DNA of 64,000 nt from Paracoccaceae bacterium (lineage in GTDB: Bacteria; Pseudomonadota; Alphaproteobacteria; Rhodobacterales; Rhodobacteraceae): NCBI GenBank assembly GCA_029244725.1, contig JAQWQJ010000018.1, forward strand, positions 1 to 64,000, written 5' to 3'. The notes below the pieces were generated by a model that made no database searches, was not told the DNA's origin, and was given only the letters and a program-made list of their open reading frames with translations. Each line of letters begins with the position of its first letter. Position 1 is the stretch's first letter. Both the position numbers and the translations under genes were made by a program. Of the stretch, positions 9,188 to 19,203 are shown in pieces.

Positions 9188-11329
9188 TCAGAGAGTTGCT
9201 TTCAACTCTAACCGACGTGCGTGCAATACCGGCTCTGTATAACCAGACGGCTGGCTACGGCCTTTGAACACCAAATCACATGCCGCTTGAAACGCAATTC
9301 CACTGTACGACGGGGCCATAGGCGTGTAATTTGGGTCACCTTCGTTTTGCCTGTCTACGACCGCGGCCATCTTATGCAGTGCTGCCATAACCTCTTGTGC
9401 GTTAACGATCTCGTGGTGCAGCCAGTTAGCGATATGTTGCGCAGAGATACGGCAAGTTGCGCGGTCTTCCATCAACCCAACATCATTTAAGTCCGGCACC
9501 TTCGAGCATCCAACCCCGTGATCGATCCAACGAACGACATAGCCCAAAATGCCCTGCGCGTTGTTTTCGACCTCACGCATGATCTGGTCTTTGCTCCATC
9601 GTCTGTAAGTTGCTAGCGGGATGTCTAGCAGTGTATCAACATGTGCCCGTCTTCCACCTTTGCGAAGCTTATCCTGAACTGCGAATACATCCACTTTATG
9701 ATAGTGAAGCGCATGAAGTGTAGCCGCCGTTGGCGAAGGCACCCACGCACAATTGGCACCTGATTTAGGGTGATCGATCTTTTGTTCTAGCATTGCGGCC
9801 ATCAAATCCGGCATGGCCCACATGCCCTTGCCGATTTGGGCTTTGCCGGAAAGACCGCACTCAAGGCCGATATCTACATTCGCGTCTTCGTATCCACCTA
9901 TCCACGCTTTGCGTTTGATAAAGTCTTTACGGCTAAATGGACCCGCCTCCATCGAGGTGTGGATTTCGTCGCCGGTACGATCAAGGAAACCAGTGTTGAT
10001 GAAAGCAACCCGCGATTTCGCGGATCGGATGCATTCCTTTAGATTGACCGAAGTCCGACGTTCTTCATCCATAATGCCAATTTTGACCGTATTGACTGGA
10101 AGCCCAAGGAAGCCTTCGACGCGTGCGAAAATCTCGTCCGTAAATGCAACTTCCTCGGGGCCGTGCATTTTGGGCTTCACTATATAGACGGAACCATGCA
10201 CCGAGTTTCCGCTTTCGCGCTTAAGGTCATGCATTGCTATCAGCGTTGTAATTGCTGCGTCCATCAAGCCTTCGTGAATTTCAGAACCGTCTCTCAATAG
10301 AATGGCTGGGTTCGTCATCAAGTGACCAACGTTTCTGACCCAGAGCAGCGCCCTGCCCTTTAGGACCACAGTTTCACCCGATGGCGATGTGATGACTTTG
10401 TCATCGTTCAAACGGCGTGTGACAGTTTTTCCACCCTTAACAAGGTTGGCTGTCAGATCGCCCTTCATCAGGCCTAGCCAGTTTGAATAGGCCACGACCT
10501 TATCCTGCGCATCAACGCAGGCGACGCTATCTTCGCAATCCATGATTGCCGACACTGCGCTTTCCAAAACGACATCGGCCAGGGCCGCCTGATCGCGGCT
10601 GCCAATCATATGAGCGCGATCAAATACCAGTTGGACATGCAGTCCGTTGTTACGAAGAACCACGGTATCCGGGGCTTTGGCGTTGCCAGTATACCCAACA
10701 AATTTGGCTGGATCGACTAAGGGCTTGTCATCGACCAACAGTTGGCCGTCTTTTACATAATAACGGCGAACGTCAGTGTGGCTTGTGCCGTCGATGGGGA
10801 ATGCTTCGTCCAAAAATACGCGGGCCTTTGCTACCACGCGTGCACCGCGCCCGCGTTCAAATCCGCCAGCCACGGGCTGGCTGCCCATTGCGTCAGTTCC
10901 ATAAAAACAATCATAGAGGCTGCCCCAACGGGCGTTGGCAGCGTTAAGTGCGTAACGTGCATTGGTGACGGGTACCACCAACTGCGGTCCGGGGATCGAA
11001 GCAATCTCCGGGTCGACGTTGATCGTATCAATTTCGAACTCGTCATCCTGAGGCATCAAGTACCCGATGTCTTCCAAAAAGGATTTATATGCCAAGTGAT
11101 CGTGCGGCTGACCACGGTGAGCGATGTGCCAATCATCTACTTGCTGCTGCAAGTTTTCGCGCTTGTCCAAAAGCGCAACGTTTTTGGGGCCAAGATCATG
11201 AACCAGGGCTGAAAAACCAGTCCAAAAATCATCGGCTGTTATACCTGTTCCGTCTAACGCATTAGTCTCGACAAAGGTTGCCATTTCCTCGGCTACTTGA
11301 AGGCCACATCTTTCAACCCGGTTAGTCAT
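9188..11329 (-). CDS. glcB: malate synthase G
   Basis: A 713-aa enzyme condensing glyoxylate with acetyl-CoA to give malate; the E. coli enzyme is 723 aa. Family signatures run throughout: [22 protein letters not shown] near the N-terminus, the catalytic-core segment [49 protein letters not shown], and [20 protein letters not shown] near the C-terminal part. ATG at 11329 has AGGAGA 4-5 nt upstream; a longer reading to 11389 has no homology. It heads a minus-strand group with the GlcG-like gene and the C26 hydrolase, diverging from pepN. With no isocitrate lyase in the window, glyoxylate probably comes from glycolate. Confidence 0.96.
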   Translation of the reverse strand: MTNRVERCGLQVAEEMATFVETNALDGTGITADDFWTGFSALVHDLGPKNVALLDKRENLQQQVDDWHIAHRGQPHDHLAYKSFLEDIGYLMPQDDEFEIDTINVDPEIASIPGPQLVVPVTNARYALNAANARWGSLYDCFYGTDAMGSQPVAGGFERGRGARVVAKARVFLDEAFPIDGTSHTDVRRYYVKDGQLLVDDKPLVDPAKFVGYTGNAKAPDTVVLRNNGLHVQLVFDRAHMIGSRDQAALADVVLESAVSAIMDCEDSVACVDAQDKVVAYSNWLGLMKGDLTANLVKGGKTVTRRLNDDKVITSPSGETVVLKGRALLWVRNVGHLMTNPAILLRDGSEIHEGLMDAAITTLIAMHDLKRESGNSVHGSVYIVKPKMHGPEEVAFTDEIFARVEGFLGLPVNTVKIGIMDEERRTSVNLKECIRSAKSRVAFINTGFLDRTGDEIHTSMEAGPFSRKDFIKRKAWIGGYEDANVDIGLECGLSGKAQIGKGMWAMPDLMAAMLEQKIDHPKSGANCAWVPSPTAATLHALHYHKVDVFAVQDKLRKGGRRAHVDTLLDIPLATYRRWSKDQIMREVENNAQGILGYVVRWIDHGVGCSKVPDLNDVGLMEDRATCRISAQHIANWLHHEIVNAQEVMAALHKMAAVVDRQNEGDPNYTPMAPSYSGIAFQAACDLVFKGRSQPSGYTEPVLHARRLELKATL

Positions 11330-11530
11330 GACTTTCTCCTTTGCGTGTCCGTTCGACGGAATACGGGAATAGCGTCCTGCAGGCAACATGACTGGTAAAG
11401 ATCCGTAGCCAATCTCTAAGATACATCTTTAAGTAGAAGTCGATGGTTTCGGTACAGTGAATTTGGGCGCGGTCTTGTAGCCGCGAATTTCAGTGATAGG
11501 TTGCGGCCGAACAATGAAAACGGTGCAATT

Positions 11531-14077
11531 ATGAACGACGCTGCTGAAACGATCTATCTTTCGGACTACACACCCTTTGGTTGGCAAGTTGTCAGCGTTA
11601 ATCTGGTGTTTAAGCTGGCCCCAAATGCCACGCGCGTGATCAGCCGGATCGAGTTTTCAGCAAACGCTGACGATCAAGCCGCGCAATTCTTCTTGCACGG
11701 CGAACAGCTTGATCTGAAATGGGCGAAAATCAATGGCGCAAACGTTGCTCCGGAAATCACTGACAAAGGTCTGACTTGCGATGTTCCTTCAGGTGCATTC
11801 ATTTGGGAAACCGAAGTTGAGATTAATCCGGCGGCAAACACCTCACTCGAAGGGTTGTACATGTCTAACGGCATGTATTGCACCCAATGCGAGGCCGAAG
11901 GCTTTCGCAAGATAACATATTACCCAGACCGTCCAGATGTCATGGCCCCGTTTACTGTGCGCGTGGAAAGCGACTTGCCCGTCATGCTTTCGAACGGGAA
12001 CCCAGGTGACACCGGAAAAGGCTTTGCGGAATGGCACGACCCGTGGCCAAAGCCAGCGTATCTTTTTGCACTGGTTTCAGGCGACCTGATAGCGCATCCC
12101 GATCAGATCAAGACGGCCTCGGGCAAAGACGTTGTCCTAAATATATATGTAAGGCCCGGCGACGAAGATAAATGCGACTTTGGCATGGAAGCGCTCAAAC
12201 GCTCGATGAAGTGGGATGAGGACGTTTATGGGCGTGAATACGATCTGGACGTTTTTAATATCGTCGCCGTCGACGACTTCAATATGGGCGCTATGGAAAA
12301 CAAAGGTCTCAATATCTTTAATTCGTCCTGCGTTCTGGCGTCGCCTGAAACCAGCACCGACGCCAACTTTGAGCGTATCGAAGCAATCATCGCACATGAA
12401 TATTTCCACAACTGGACGGGAAACCGGATCACCTGCCGCGACTGGTTCCAGCTTTGCCTGAAAGAAGGGCTGACCGTATTCCGCGACCAGCAGTTCACTT
12501 CAGACATGCGCTCCGAGCCTGTGAAGCGTATCTCGGACGTCTTGGCGTTGCGTGGTCGTCAGTTTCGCGAAGACAATGGCCCGCTTGCGCATTCGGTTCG
12601 TCCAGAAAGCTTTCAGGAGATCAACAACTTCTACACGGCCACCGTGTATGAAAAAGGTGCCGAGCTGATTGGTATGCTGAAATCTCTGGTCGGAGACGAT
12701 GCTTATGCAAAGGCCCTTGATCTCTATTTTGACCGCCATGATGGTCAGGCCTGCACGATTGAAGACTGGCTAACCGTTTTTGAAGACACCACGGGTCGTG
12801 ATCTCGGACAGTTTAAGCGCTGGTATTCACAAGCGGGCACACCTCGGTTGTCTGTCGAAGAGCAATATAAAGACGGAGCACTGTCTTTGACGTTTAAGCA
12901 ATCCACGGCTGCCACGCCGGGTCAGGATCATAAAGACCCTCGCGTTATTCCGATTGCCGTCGGGCTTCTCGGTCAAAATGGCGACGAAGTTCTGCCAACC
13001 CAAGTTCTGGAAATGACCCAAGCCGAGCAGACGTTTACGTTCGAGGGACTGTCATCAAAGCCTGTGCCGTCGATCCTCCGCGGCTTTTCGGCTCCGGTCA
13101 TTTTAGAGAGAGCGACGACAAACGCTGAGCGCGCTTTCTTGTTGGCCCATGACACCGATCCATTCAACAAGTGGGAAGCTGGCCGCGATCTGGCCAAAGA
13201 CAGCCTGCTGCGCATGATTAGAAACGGTGAAGCCCCTGACGGCAGTTACCTAGAGGCGCTTCACACGCTGACGCGCGACAACTCATTGGATCCTGCGTTC
13301 CGTGCCCTAGCCCTTAGGCTGCCGTCACAAGATGATCTGGCACAGTCGCTGTTTGAGGCTGGTGAAATACCCGATCCCACTGCGATTTGGGCCGCACACG
13401 AAACGATGAAGCAAGCCATTGCGGAACGAATGCAGGATCTGTTGCCAAAGCTATATGCGGAGCATCAAGTAGATGAGCCTTACAGCCCTGACGCCGATCA
13501 GGCCTCAAAACGCGATTTGGCGAATGGTGTTCTTGGTCTTTTATCCCGACTGGACGGCGGGGCCGCAGCCCGCAAGCAATATGCCGACGCTGACAACATG
13601 ACCCAACAGCTTTCGGCCCTTAGCGAATTGCTTGGCGCAGAATCTGGAGACGCAGAATTGCAAGCGTTCTACGAGCAGTGGCAGCATGAGCGGTTGGTCA
13701 TCGACAAGTGGTTTGGTCTTCAAGTTGGACGTGCTTCCCCGGTGAATGCGGCCAAGATTACAGAACAGCTGACGAACCACGCGGACTTCAACCACCTCAA
13801 CCCCAACCGGTTTCGCGCTGTGTTTGGGTCTCTAACAATGAACACCGCCGGTTTTCATGCAGAAGACGGTTCGGCGTATTCATTGTTGGCAGATTGGCTT
13901 ATCAAGCTCGACGCTGCAAACCCCCAGACAACAGCGCGCATGTGCTCGGCATTTGAAACGTGGAGACGTTTTGACCCTACCCGCCAAGACTTGATCCAAA
14001 CCCAGTTGAAGCGGATTGGCGAAACGCCAAATCTATCGCGCGACACTTCCGAAATGATCGACAGGATTTTGGGATGA
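11531..14077 (+). CDS. pepN: aminopeptidase N (M1 family)
   Basis: An 848-aa zinc aminopeptidase that trims N-terminal residues from peptides in the cytoplasm. The exopeptidase motif GAMEN lies near residue 254. The zinc site HEYFHNWTGNR starts at His289, with the third ligand in LKEGLTVFRDQQF. The C-terminal ERAP1-like helical region is complete (IDRILG end). Length matches E. coli PepN (870 aa). I choose ATG at 11531; an in-frame TTG at 11501 extends the frame by ten codons without family support. The stop overlaps the next ATG (ATGA at 14074-14077), indicating coupling. Confidence 0.95.
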   Translation: MNDAAETIYLSDYTPFGWQVVSVNLVFKLAPNATRVISRIEFSANADDQAAQFFLHGEQLDLKWAKINGANVAPEITDKGLTCDVPSGAFIWETEVEINPAANTSLEGLYMSNGMYCTQCEAEGFRKITYYPDRPDVMAPFTVRVESDLPVMLSNGNPGDTGKGFAEWHDPWPKPAYLFALVSGDLIAHPDQIKTASGKDVVLNIYVRPGDEDKCDFGMEALKRSMKWDEDVYGREYDLDVFNIVAVDDFNMGAMENKGLNIFNSSCVLASPETSTDANFERIEAIIAHEYFHNWTGNRITCRDWFQLCLKEGLTVFRDQQFTSDMRSEPVKRISDVLALRGRQFREDNGPLAHSVRPESFQEINNFYTATVYEKGAELIGMLKSLVGDDAYAKALDLYFDRHDGQACTIEDWLTVFEDTTGRDLGQFKRWYSQAGTPRLSVEEQYKDGALSLTFKQSTAATPGQDHKDPRVIPIAVGLLGQNGDEVLPTQVLEMTQAEQTFTFEGLSSKPVPSILRGFSAPVILERATTNAERAFLLAHDTDPFNKWEAGRDLAKDSLLRMIRNGEAPDGSYLEALHTLTRDNSLDPAFRALALRLPSQDDLAQSLFEAGEIPDPTAIWAAHETMKQAIAERMQDLLPKLYAEHQVDEPYSPDADQASKRDLANGVLGLLSRLDGGAAARKQYADADNMTQQLSALSELLGAESGDAELQAFYEQWQHERLVIDKWFGLQVGRASPVNAAKITEQLTNHADFNHLNPNRFRAVFGSLTMNTAGFHAEDGSAYSLLADWLIKLDAANPQTTARMCSAFETWRRFDPTRQDLIQTQLKRIGETPNLSRDTSEMIDRILG

Positions 14078-14505
14078 CCCAAGACTTTACGTTTGAAAGG
14101 CGCGGTCGGACATCTACGGCTGCATTCGTAATTGCTGGGCTTTATATTGTCTTGATTGCCGCGATGCTGCTTTTAAACGTCTCGGCCTGGATTGTTGGGA
14201 TCGTGTTCCTTTTCACGATACCTGCAGTTTGGGATCTAGCAAACGATACAAGATCCGGTCTGACACTTTCAGAAAATGACATTTCGTGGTTCCACGGCAA
14301 GAATTCTGCCACAATTGAACTGGCTGAAATCAAGCGCTTCAGAATTGACCTCAGAATGGATCGCTCGGTGAAATTCATCGCAGAATTGAAGTCAGGTCGC
14401 AAAATAAGGCTTCCGCAACCATCGACGCCACCGCTGAGCGATCTAGAGCGAGAGTTGACCCTGCGTGAGCTTCCGTTTCGAAAGAATCCGTTCGCTCTAC
14501 TTTAG
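14074..14505 (+). CDS. small two-helix membrane protein, unknown
   Basis: A 143-aa protein, not recognised. Two adjacent hydrophobic helices (about residues 16-54) are followed by a soluble tail with TLSENDISWFHGKNSATIELAEIKRF and a basic/proline segment (KIRLPQPSTPPLSDLE). The tail resembles the PH-like domains seen in small bacterial membrane proteins, but that is only an impression. Its ATG overlaps the pepN stop by four bases, so it is translationally coupled to pepN. The coding signal is supported by the overlap and by its ordinary composition. Confidence 0.7.
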   Translation: MTQDFTFERRGRTSTAAFVIAGLYIVLIAAMLLLNVSAWIVGIVFLFTIPAVWDLANDTRSGLTLSENDISWFHGKNSATIELAEIKRFRIDLRMDRSVKFIAELKSGRKIRLPQPSTPPLSDLERELTLRELPFRKNPFALL

Positions 14506-14529
14506 GTTAATAAAGACTTACTAACGATT
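14506..14529 (+). promoter_or_regulatory. possible CtrA-type box upstream of unknown gene
   Basis: GGTTAATAAAGACTTACTAA at about 14506-14525 fits the alphaproteobacterial CtrA pattern TTAA-N7-TTAA with one mismatch (TTAA-TAAAGAC-TTAC). It lies about 100 bp upstream of the chosen start of the next gene. A single near-match in an AT-rich spacer is weak evidence. Confidence 0.3.
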
Positions 14530-14629
14530 AATGTCGGCTCAAAAGAACCGCCAAAACTCCAACTGGATGCCTCGTTTTAGCCCCAGTTCCGAAGCAAGTT
14601 TAAGGAAATCAACTACTTCGGAGCAGCAC

Positions 14630-15925
14630 ATGGCCTTTATTACAACATCACATTCCCACACCAAATCCCTGCTAGGCGCAGTACGTCGCGCGATGGGGCA
14701 ACGCTTGGTCGCTGAACACATTGCACCTGCAGATGACATCACCGGGTTTTCGTTGATGGACATTCGTCAGCAGGTTTCCATTCCGGTTCCAGAGGAATCA
14801 AAGGATTGCGAAGAAAAGGCCCGTCTCCATAAAACTGCGCATCTGCTCGTGCGTCAGGACAATTGGGAAGCGTTGGGCGATCTGATCCGTCAACATGACC
14901 AAGACCGGGCAATGACGAAGGGCGGCACTCCGAAGGCCAGCGTACTCGCATCCGGTGCCCGAAAAGACGTGTGCGATACGATTGCTCTTGGACTATTGCC
15001 TAACAGCGAACAAGGTCTCGATGCAGCGACTCAAGGCATCGAAATGCTGGATCAAGTTTTGATCGATCACTCCGAAGACTATGGTGTTGCCCTTATTGTG
15101 GCCCACGCACACATGGACATAGGCTCGGTTTGGCGCGGTCAAGGTTGGGCGGACGAAGTCCCAGCCTCTGACTGGAAGAAATTCGCGCGCCACTTCCGCC
15201 GTGCCACCAGTATCCTTGAGCAATTTGACGCAAAAGAGCACAACTCACCTGCTTTGGCAGCTGCTCGTTGCCGCACGCTTGCCGGTCAACCAGATGCTGC
15301 TCAGCGCGCCGTTTCTTATTATGAAGACCTTATCGAATTGGCCCCAGAGTTCGCCCGTTCATACCGTGAATTTGGCAAGCACATGTTGCCGCGTTGGTAT
15401 GGCAGCTATGAGTTGTTGGAAGATCGTGCCCGCCGCGTCGTTGGGCAATCCTCAGAATACTGGGGCACTGCGGCTTATGCATTGACCTATATGGACGCGA
15501 TTTTGGAAGACCCAGAAGCGTTGGCTTTTGTCGATGTCGCCCAATTTCTGCAAGGCCTGCATGATTATGTTGCAGCGCAGTCAGATCAAAGCTGTGTGAA
15601 CAAAGTCGCAGCATTCTTATCTGTCACATTGGCCCCAAGGGGACCTTTGGTATCAGGTTCGAAACGGGCCTATCACAACCGTCGTGCGCTAATTTCTGCC
15701 GCACCAGAGATCACACGAAAATATCTGCGCGAAATCCACCCTTCGATTTGGGCCCAAGCCCAAGTTGGTCGCGACCCGGATGCCCCGCCCGCAAAAGAAT
15801 GGCGCCAGAATCAAGCTGGTCTGGAAGAGGCCTTTAGCCTTATCAGCCACGCATTCGAACGCGAGTTATTGCGCGGGAAACGCGTTCTCTTCACGCGAGA
15901 CGGTGTAGATATCTGCACAGCATAA
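14630..15925 (+). CDS. conserved-looking protein of unknown function, helical repeat-like
   Basis: A 431-aa soluble protein with no recognised domain. It is rich in helix-forming segments with a loosely TPR-like spacing (for example [46 protein letters not shown]). It has several Trp/Tyr-rich stretches ([31 protein letters not shown]). No signal peptide or membrane segment is seen. I choose ATG at 14630, which has GGAG about 8 nt upstream; the frame is open back to 14531. It stands alone on the plus strand between the pepN pair and gatB, with a possible CtrA-type box upstream. Confidence 0.75.
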   Translation: MAFITTSHSHTKSLLGAVRRAMGQRLVAEHIAPADDITGFSLMDIRQQVSIPVPEESKDCEEKARLHKTAHLLVRQDNWEALGDLIRQHDQDRAMTKGGTPKASVLASGARKDVCDTIALGLLPNSEQGLDAATQGIEMLDQVLIDHSEDYGVALIVAHAHMDIGSVWRGQGWADEVPASDWKKFARHFRRATSILEQFDAKEHNSPALAAARCRTLAGQPDAAQRAVSYYEDLIELAPEFARSYREFGKHMLPRWYGSYELLEDRARRVVGQSSEYWGTAAYALTYMDAILEDPEALAFVDVAQFLQGLHDYVAAQSDQSCVNKVAAFLSVTLAPRGPLVSGSKRAYHNRRALISAAPEITRKYLREIHPSIWAQAQVGRDPDAPPAKEWRQNQAGLEEAFSLISHAFERELLRGKRVLFTRDGVDICTA

Positions 15926-15995
15926 CCCGCTGAGCTCTTGCCCCCCTTTTCCGCCTGTCTTAGAAGGCATGGCGGAAAAGCAAGAGGATTGCGAA

Positions 15996-17510
15996 ATGCT
16001 GGATCTGACCTACGAGACCCCGAAGCCAAAAGTTATTGCCGGCGCCAAGCACGATTGGGAGCTGGTAATTGGTCTTGAAGTGCATGCTCAGGTTAGCTCA
16101 AACGCTAAGCTTTTCTCCGGTTCTTCGACGAAATTCGGCGCTGAGCCGAACTCAAACGTAGCCTTTGTTGATGCCGCCATGCCCGGAATGCTGCCGGTAA
16201 TCAACGAATACGCGATTGAACAAGCCGTACGCACTGGCCTTGGGCTTAAAGCAGAGATCAATTTAACCTCAGCTTTTGACCGCAAAAACTATTTTTACCC
16301 GGACCTTCCACAGGGCTATCAGATTTCTCAGCTTTACCACCCCATTGTAGGTGAAGGCGAAGTCATCGTTGATATGGGCCCTGGCGTTGCCCGCAAAGTT
16401 CGCATTGAGCGCATTCACATGGAGCAAGACGCCGGTAAATCGATCCACGACATGGACCCGAACATGTCGTTTGTTGACCTAAACCGCACAGGTGTTTGCC
16501 TGATGGAGATTGTCAGCCAGCCAGATATCCGTGGTCCGGAAGAAGCGGCCGCCTATGTCAGCAAGCTGCGCCAGATTATGCGCTATCTTGGAACGTGTGA
16601 CGGAAACATGCAGAACGGCAATATGCGCGCCGACGTAAACGTGTCTGTTTGCTTGCCAGGCGATTATAAGAAATTCGCTGAAACCGGCGATTTCAGTTTC
16701 CTGCGCACGCGCTGTGAAATTAAAAACATGAACTCTATGCGCTTTATCCAGCAAGCCATTGATGTCGAAGCTCGCCGTCAGATTGCCCTGCACGAAGCTG
16801 GCAAAGACGTTATTCAAGAAACCCGCCTTTACGATCCTGACAAGGGCGAAACCCGCTCAATGCGGTCGAAGGAAGAAGCACACGACTACCGTTATTTCCC
16901 TGATCCCGACCTTCTCCCACTAGAGATTGAACAGGAATGGGTTGATAATATTGCTGCGTCGCTACCTGAAATGCCGGATGCCAAAAAAGCGCGGTTTGTC
17001 TCAGATTTTGGGCTGTCTGAGTATGACGCCAGCGTTTTGACCGCTGAGGTTGAAAACGCAGTCTATTTCGAAGACGTTCAGGCCGAAGCCAATGACGGAA
17101 AACTCGCTGCAAACTGGGTCATCAACGAATTGTTTGGTCGCCTGAAGAAAGAAGACCACGACATTGCTGACAGTCCTGTAAATCCATCGCAACTGGCTGG
17201 AATTATCAAACTGATCAAAAAGGGTGATATCTCCGGCAAGATCGCCAAAGACCTTTTCGAGATCGTATATTCAGAAGGTGGAAACCCCGCTGAGATCGTC
17301 GAAGCCCGCGGAATGAAACAGGTTACTGACACCGGCGCCATTGAAACCGCTGTCGATGAAATCATTGCGGCCAATCCTGCACAGGTCGAAAAAGCCAAGC
17401 TAAATCCAAAGCTTGCAGGCTGGTTCGTCGGTCAGGTGATGAAAGCAACTGGCGGCAAAGCGAACCCTAAAGCAGTGAACGAAATCGTTGCGGCCAAGTT
17501 GGGTCTGTAA
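15996..17510 (+). CDS. gatB: Asp-tRNA(Asn)/Glu-tRNA(Gln) amidotransferase subunit B
   Basis: A 504-aa kinase/tRNA-binding subunit of GatCAB, which converts mischarged Glu-tRNA(Gln) (and Asp-tRNA(Asn)) to the amide form. The signature [20 protein letters not shown] is at the N-terminus, followed by [18 protein letters not shown], the helical GatB central region, and the C-terminal tail domain ([22 protein letters not shown]). ATG at 15996 follows AGAGGA by about 9 nt; an upstream in-frame ATG at 15969 lacks family similarity. gatA and gatC are not in the window. It converges on the nitroreductase gene with a 1-bp gap. Confidence 0.97.
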   Translation: MLDLTYETPKPKVIAGAKHDWELVIGLEVHAQVSSNAKLFSGSSTKFGAEPNSNVAFVDAAMPGMLPVINEYAIEQAVRTGLGLKAEINLTSAFDRKNYFYPDLPQGYQISQLYHPIVGEGEVIVDMGPGVARKVRIERIHMEQDAGKSIHDMDPNMSFVDLNRTGVCLMEIVSQPDIRGPEEAAAYVSKLRQIMRYLGTCDGNMQNGNMRADVNVSVCLPGDYKKFAETGDFSFLRTRCEIKNMNSMRFIQQAIDVEARRQIALHEAGKDVIQETRLYDPDKGETRSMRSKEEAHDYRYFPDPDLLPLEIEQEWVDNIAASLPEMPDAKKARFVSDFGLSEYDASVLTAEVENAVYFEDVQAEANDGKLAANWVINELFGRLKKEDHDIADSPVNPSQLAGIIKLIKKGDISGKIAKDLFEIVYSEGGNPAEIVEARGMKQVTDTGAIETAVDEIIAANPAQVEKAKLNPKLAGWFVGQVMKATGGKANPKAVNEIVAAKLGL

Positions 17511-17511
17511 A

Positions 17512-18153
17512 TTATTCTGCGACGGTCAGAATTTCGTTTAGTGGTTTTTTGAGTTTAGCAACTGCCGGAACCTTGGCGTTTTCGGCCGCGTGGCCAACTG
17601 CAACAATCATGATTGGCTTTTCACTTTCGGGACGGTCGAGCAGTTTGTTAAGAAATTTCATGGGGTTAGGTGTATGCGTTAAGGCAACCAATCCCGCGTG
17701 ATGCAAGGCGGCCATTAGAAATCCGCTGGCGATCCCAGTGCTTTCGGGCACATAATAGTTTTTGAACCGAGTACCGTCATCAAATTGACCCCAGCGCTGG
17801 GCGAACACAACAATAAGCCAAGGCGCCTCTTCCAGATGCGGCTTGTGATCGTTCGTTCCGATAGGTTCGAGGGCCTTCAACCATTCGTCACCTGCGCCAC
17901 CAGAATAGAACCGCCGCTCTTCTTCTTCTGCAGCCTCCCTTATCTTCCTCTTAAAGGCCGGATCAGCTATGGCCACAAAATGCCAAGGTTGGTGGTTCGC
18001 GCCTGAGGGCGCAGTTCCCGCTGCATGAACACACGCTTCAATCACTTCGCGCGCTACGTCTTGGTCCGAAAAATCACGGACCGTATGCCGACGTTTCATA
18101 CGGGCATAGAATTCTTGCGCTTCTTGCAAGTTCTTTTCTGGCGAAAAGTCCAT
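17512..18153 (-). CDS. nitroreductase-family flavoprotein
   Basis: A 213-aa FMN-dependent oxidoreductase-like protein. It shows the N-terminal FMN-phosphate motif RRHTVRDFSDQDV, then AGTAPSGANHQPWHFVAI and, in the second half, ESTGIASGFLMAALHHAGL. These are typical of the nitroreductase superfamily, in particular the branch that includes iodotyrosine deiodinase-like and BluB-like proteins. Substrate cannot be told; BluB (lower cobalamin ligand synthesis) is worth considering because cobS/cobT lie close by, but the sequence does not prove it. Start ATG at 18153; upstream in-frame starts are possible. Confidence 0.85.
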   Translation of the reverse strand: MDFSPEKNLQEAQEFYARMKRRHTVRDFSDQDVAREVIEACVHAAGTAPSGANHQPWHFVAIADPAFKRKIREAAEEEERRFYSGGAGDEWLKALEPIGTNDHKPHLEEAPWLIVVFAQRWGQFDDGTRFKNYYVPESTGIASGFLMAALHHAGLVALTHTPNPMKFLNKLLDRPESEKPIMIVAVGHAAENAKVPAVAKLKKPLNEILTVAE

Positions 18154-18246
18154 TCGATCAGGCAGGTCGACGGCCTCGTATTCTATATGACTTTTTGTAA
18201 ACAGCTTGGCGCTCCCTATTGAATTTCAAACTGCAACGTTTGCCTA

Positions 18247-18504
18247 TTAAGCCTGAATATCCAGACCTATTGCATGCACGCGCGTGGTCAGGTCTTTGCC
18301 CAAGCTTGCATAAACTGCTCGATGACGTGCTACGCGGTTCATGCCTGCAAATGCAGTCGCCTTGATCGTTATGTGAAAATGGCTTTCACCAGATCCGTCG
18401 TCGCCAGCGTGCCCTGAATGTTTTGCACTATCATTACGGATTTCCAGATACTCGGGCGCGAAAGTAGCCTCAAGTTTGGATTTCATTTCGTTTTCGACCA
18501 ACAT
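18247..18504 (-). CDS. bolA: BolA-family protein
   Basis: An 85-aa BolA/IbaG-type protein: MKSKLEATFAPEYLEIRNDS, then HAGDDGSGESHFHITI with the conserved histidine, and a C-terminal FAGMNRVARHRAVYASL helix. BolA proteins act with monothiol glutaredoxins in Fe-S cluster handling, and some bind DNA. ATG at 18504 has AGGAGA immediately upstream. It diverges from a J-domain gene with 72 bp between the starts, a pairing usual near cobS in Rhodobacterales. Confidence 0.92.
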   Translation of the reverse strand: MLVENEMKSKLEATFAPEYLEIRNDSAKHSGHAGDDGSGESHFHITIKATAFAGMNRVARHRAVYASLGKDLTTRVHAIGLDIQA

Positions 18505-18576
18505 TTTCTTCTCCTGCCCCTTCAATCTTCTCGAAATACGCTTAGACTGCATAGTCCGAGTCGAAAAGGTACATCA

Positions 18577-19203
18577 ATGAGCAAACCCGATCCGTTTGGT
18601 TTTGACATGTCAGTTTCTTCTGCAAAGAAGAAAAACCCGCGCGGTAGGCGGGGTATGTCTGGCGCGTCTGAAACGTCTACTCGCGTATGCGAGCATTCAG
18701 GCTGTAACGAGCCTGGCAAGTTTCGTGCACCGCGTGCACCGGATGTTTTGGATGATTTCCTGTGGTTCTGCAAAGACCATGTGCGGGAATATAATCTGAA
18801 GTGGAATTTCTTCGACGGTACAACCGAAGCGGAATTGAACGCACAGATGTCCAAGGACAAGGTTTGGGAGCGTGAAACCAAAAGCTTTCACGATCCCGAG
18901 GCAAAAGCTTGGGCGCGTCTTGGCATTGAGGACGCTCATCAGGTTCTTGGCGAAAACGCCACGCGAAACCCAGGAAAGTCCAATTCCGACCAGACAAAAC
19001 GGTTACCGCCAACTGAGCGGCGTGCGGTTGATATCCTTGAGGCCAAAGACCATTGGTCCAAGGCTGAGGTTCGCAAGTCATATAAGAAGCTGATCAAAGT
19101 ATTGCATCCCGACATGAACGGCGGAGACCGTTCTCAGGAAGAGCAATTGCAAGAGGTCATGTGGGCTTGGGACCAAATTAAGGATAGTCGTAGCTTTAAA
19201 TGA
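18577..19203 (+). CDS. J-domain protein with N-terminal Cys/His-rich segment
   Basis: A 208-aa DnaJ-like co-chaperone. The J domain is at the C-terminus (about residues 150-208): AVDILEAKDHWSKAEVRKSYKKL, with the HPD motif in VLHPDMNGGD, so DnaK-stimulating activity is plausible. The N-terminal half holds a possible metal site, CEHSGC ... FLWFCKDH, around residues 39-68. ATG at 18577 is preceded by AAAGGT. It lies between divergent bolA and the convergent sigma/anti-sigma gene, whose stop abuts its own. It lacks the G/F region and the four CxxCxGxG repeats of true DnaJ. Confidence 0.88.
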   Translation: MSKPDPFGFDMSVSSAKKKNPRGRRGMSGASETSTRVCEHSGCNEPGKFRAPRAPDVLDDFLWFCKDHVREYNLKWNFFDGTTEAELNAQMSKDKVWERETKSFHDPEAKAWARLGIEDAHQVLGENATRNPGKSNSDQTKRLPPTERRAVDILEAKDHWSKAEVRKSYKKLIKVLHPDMNGGDRSQEEQLQEVMWAWDQIKDSRSFK

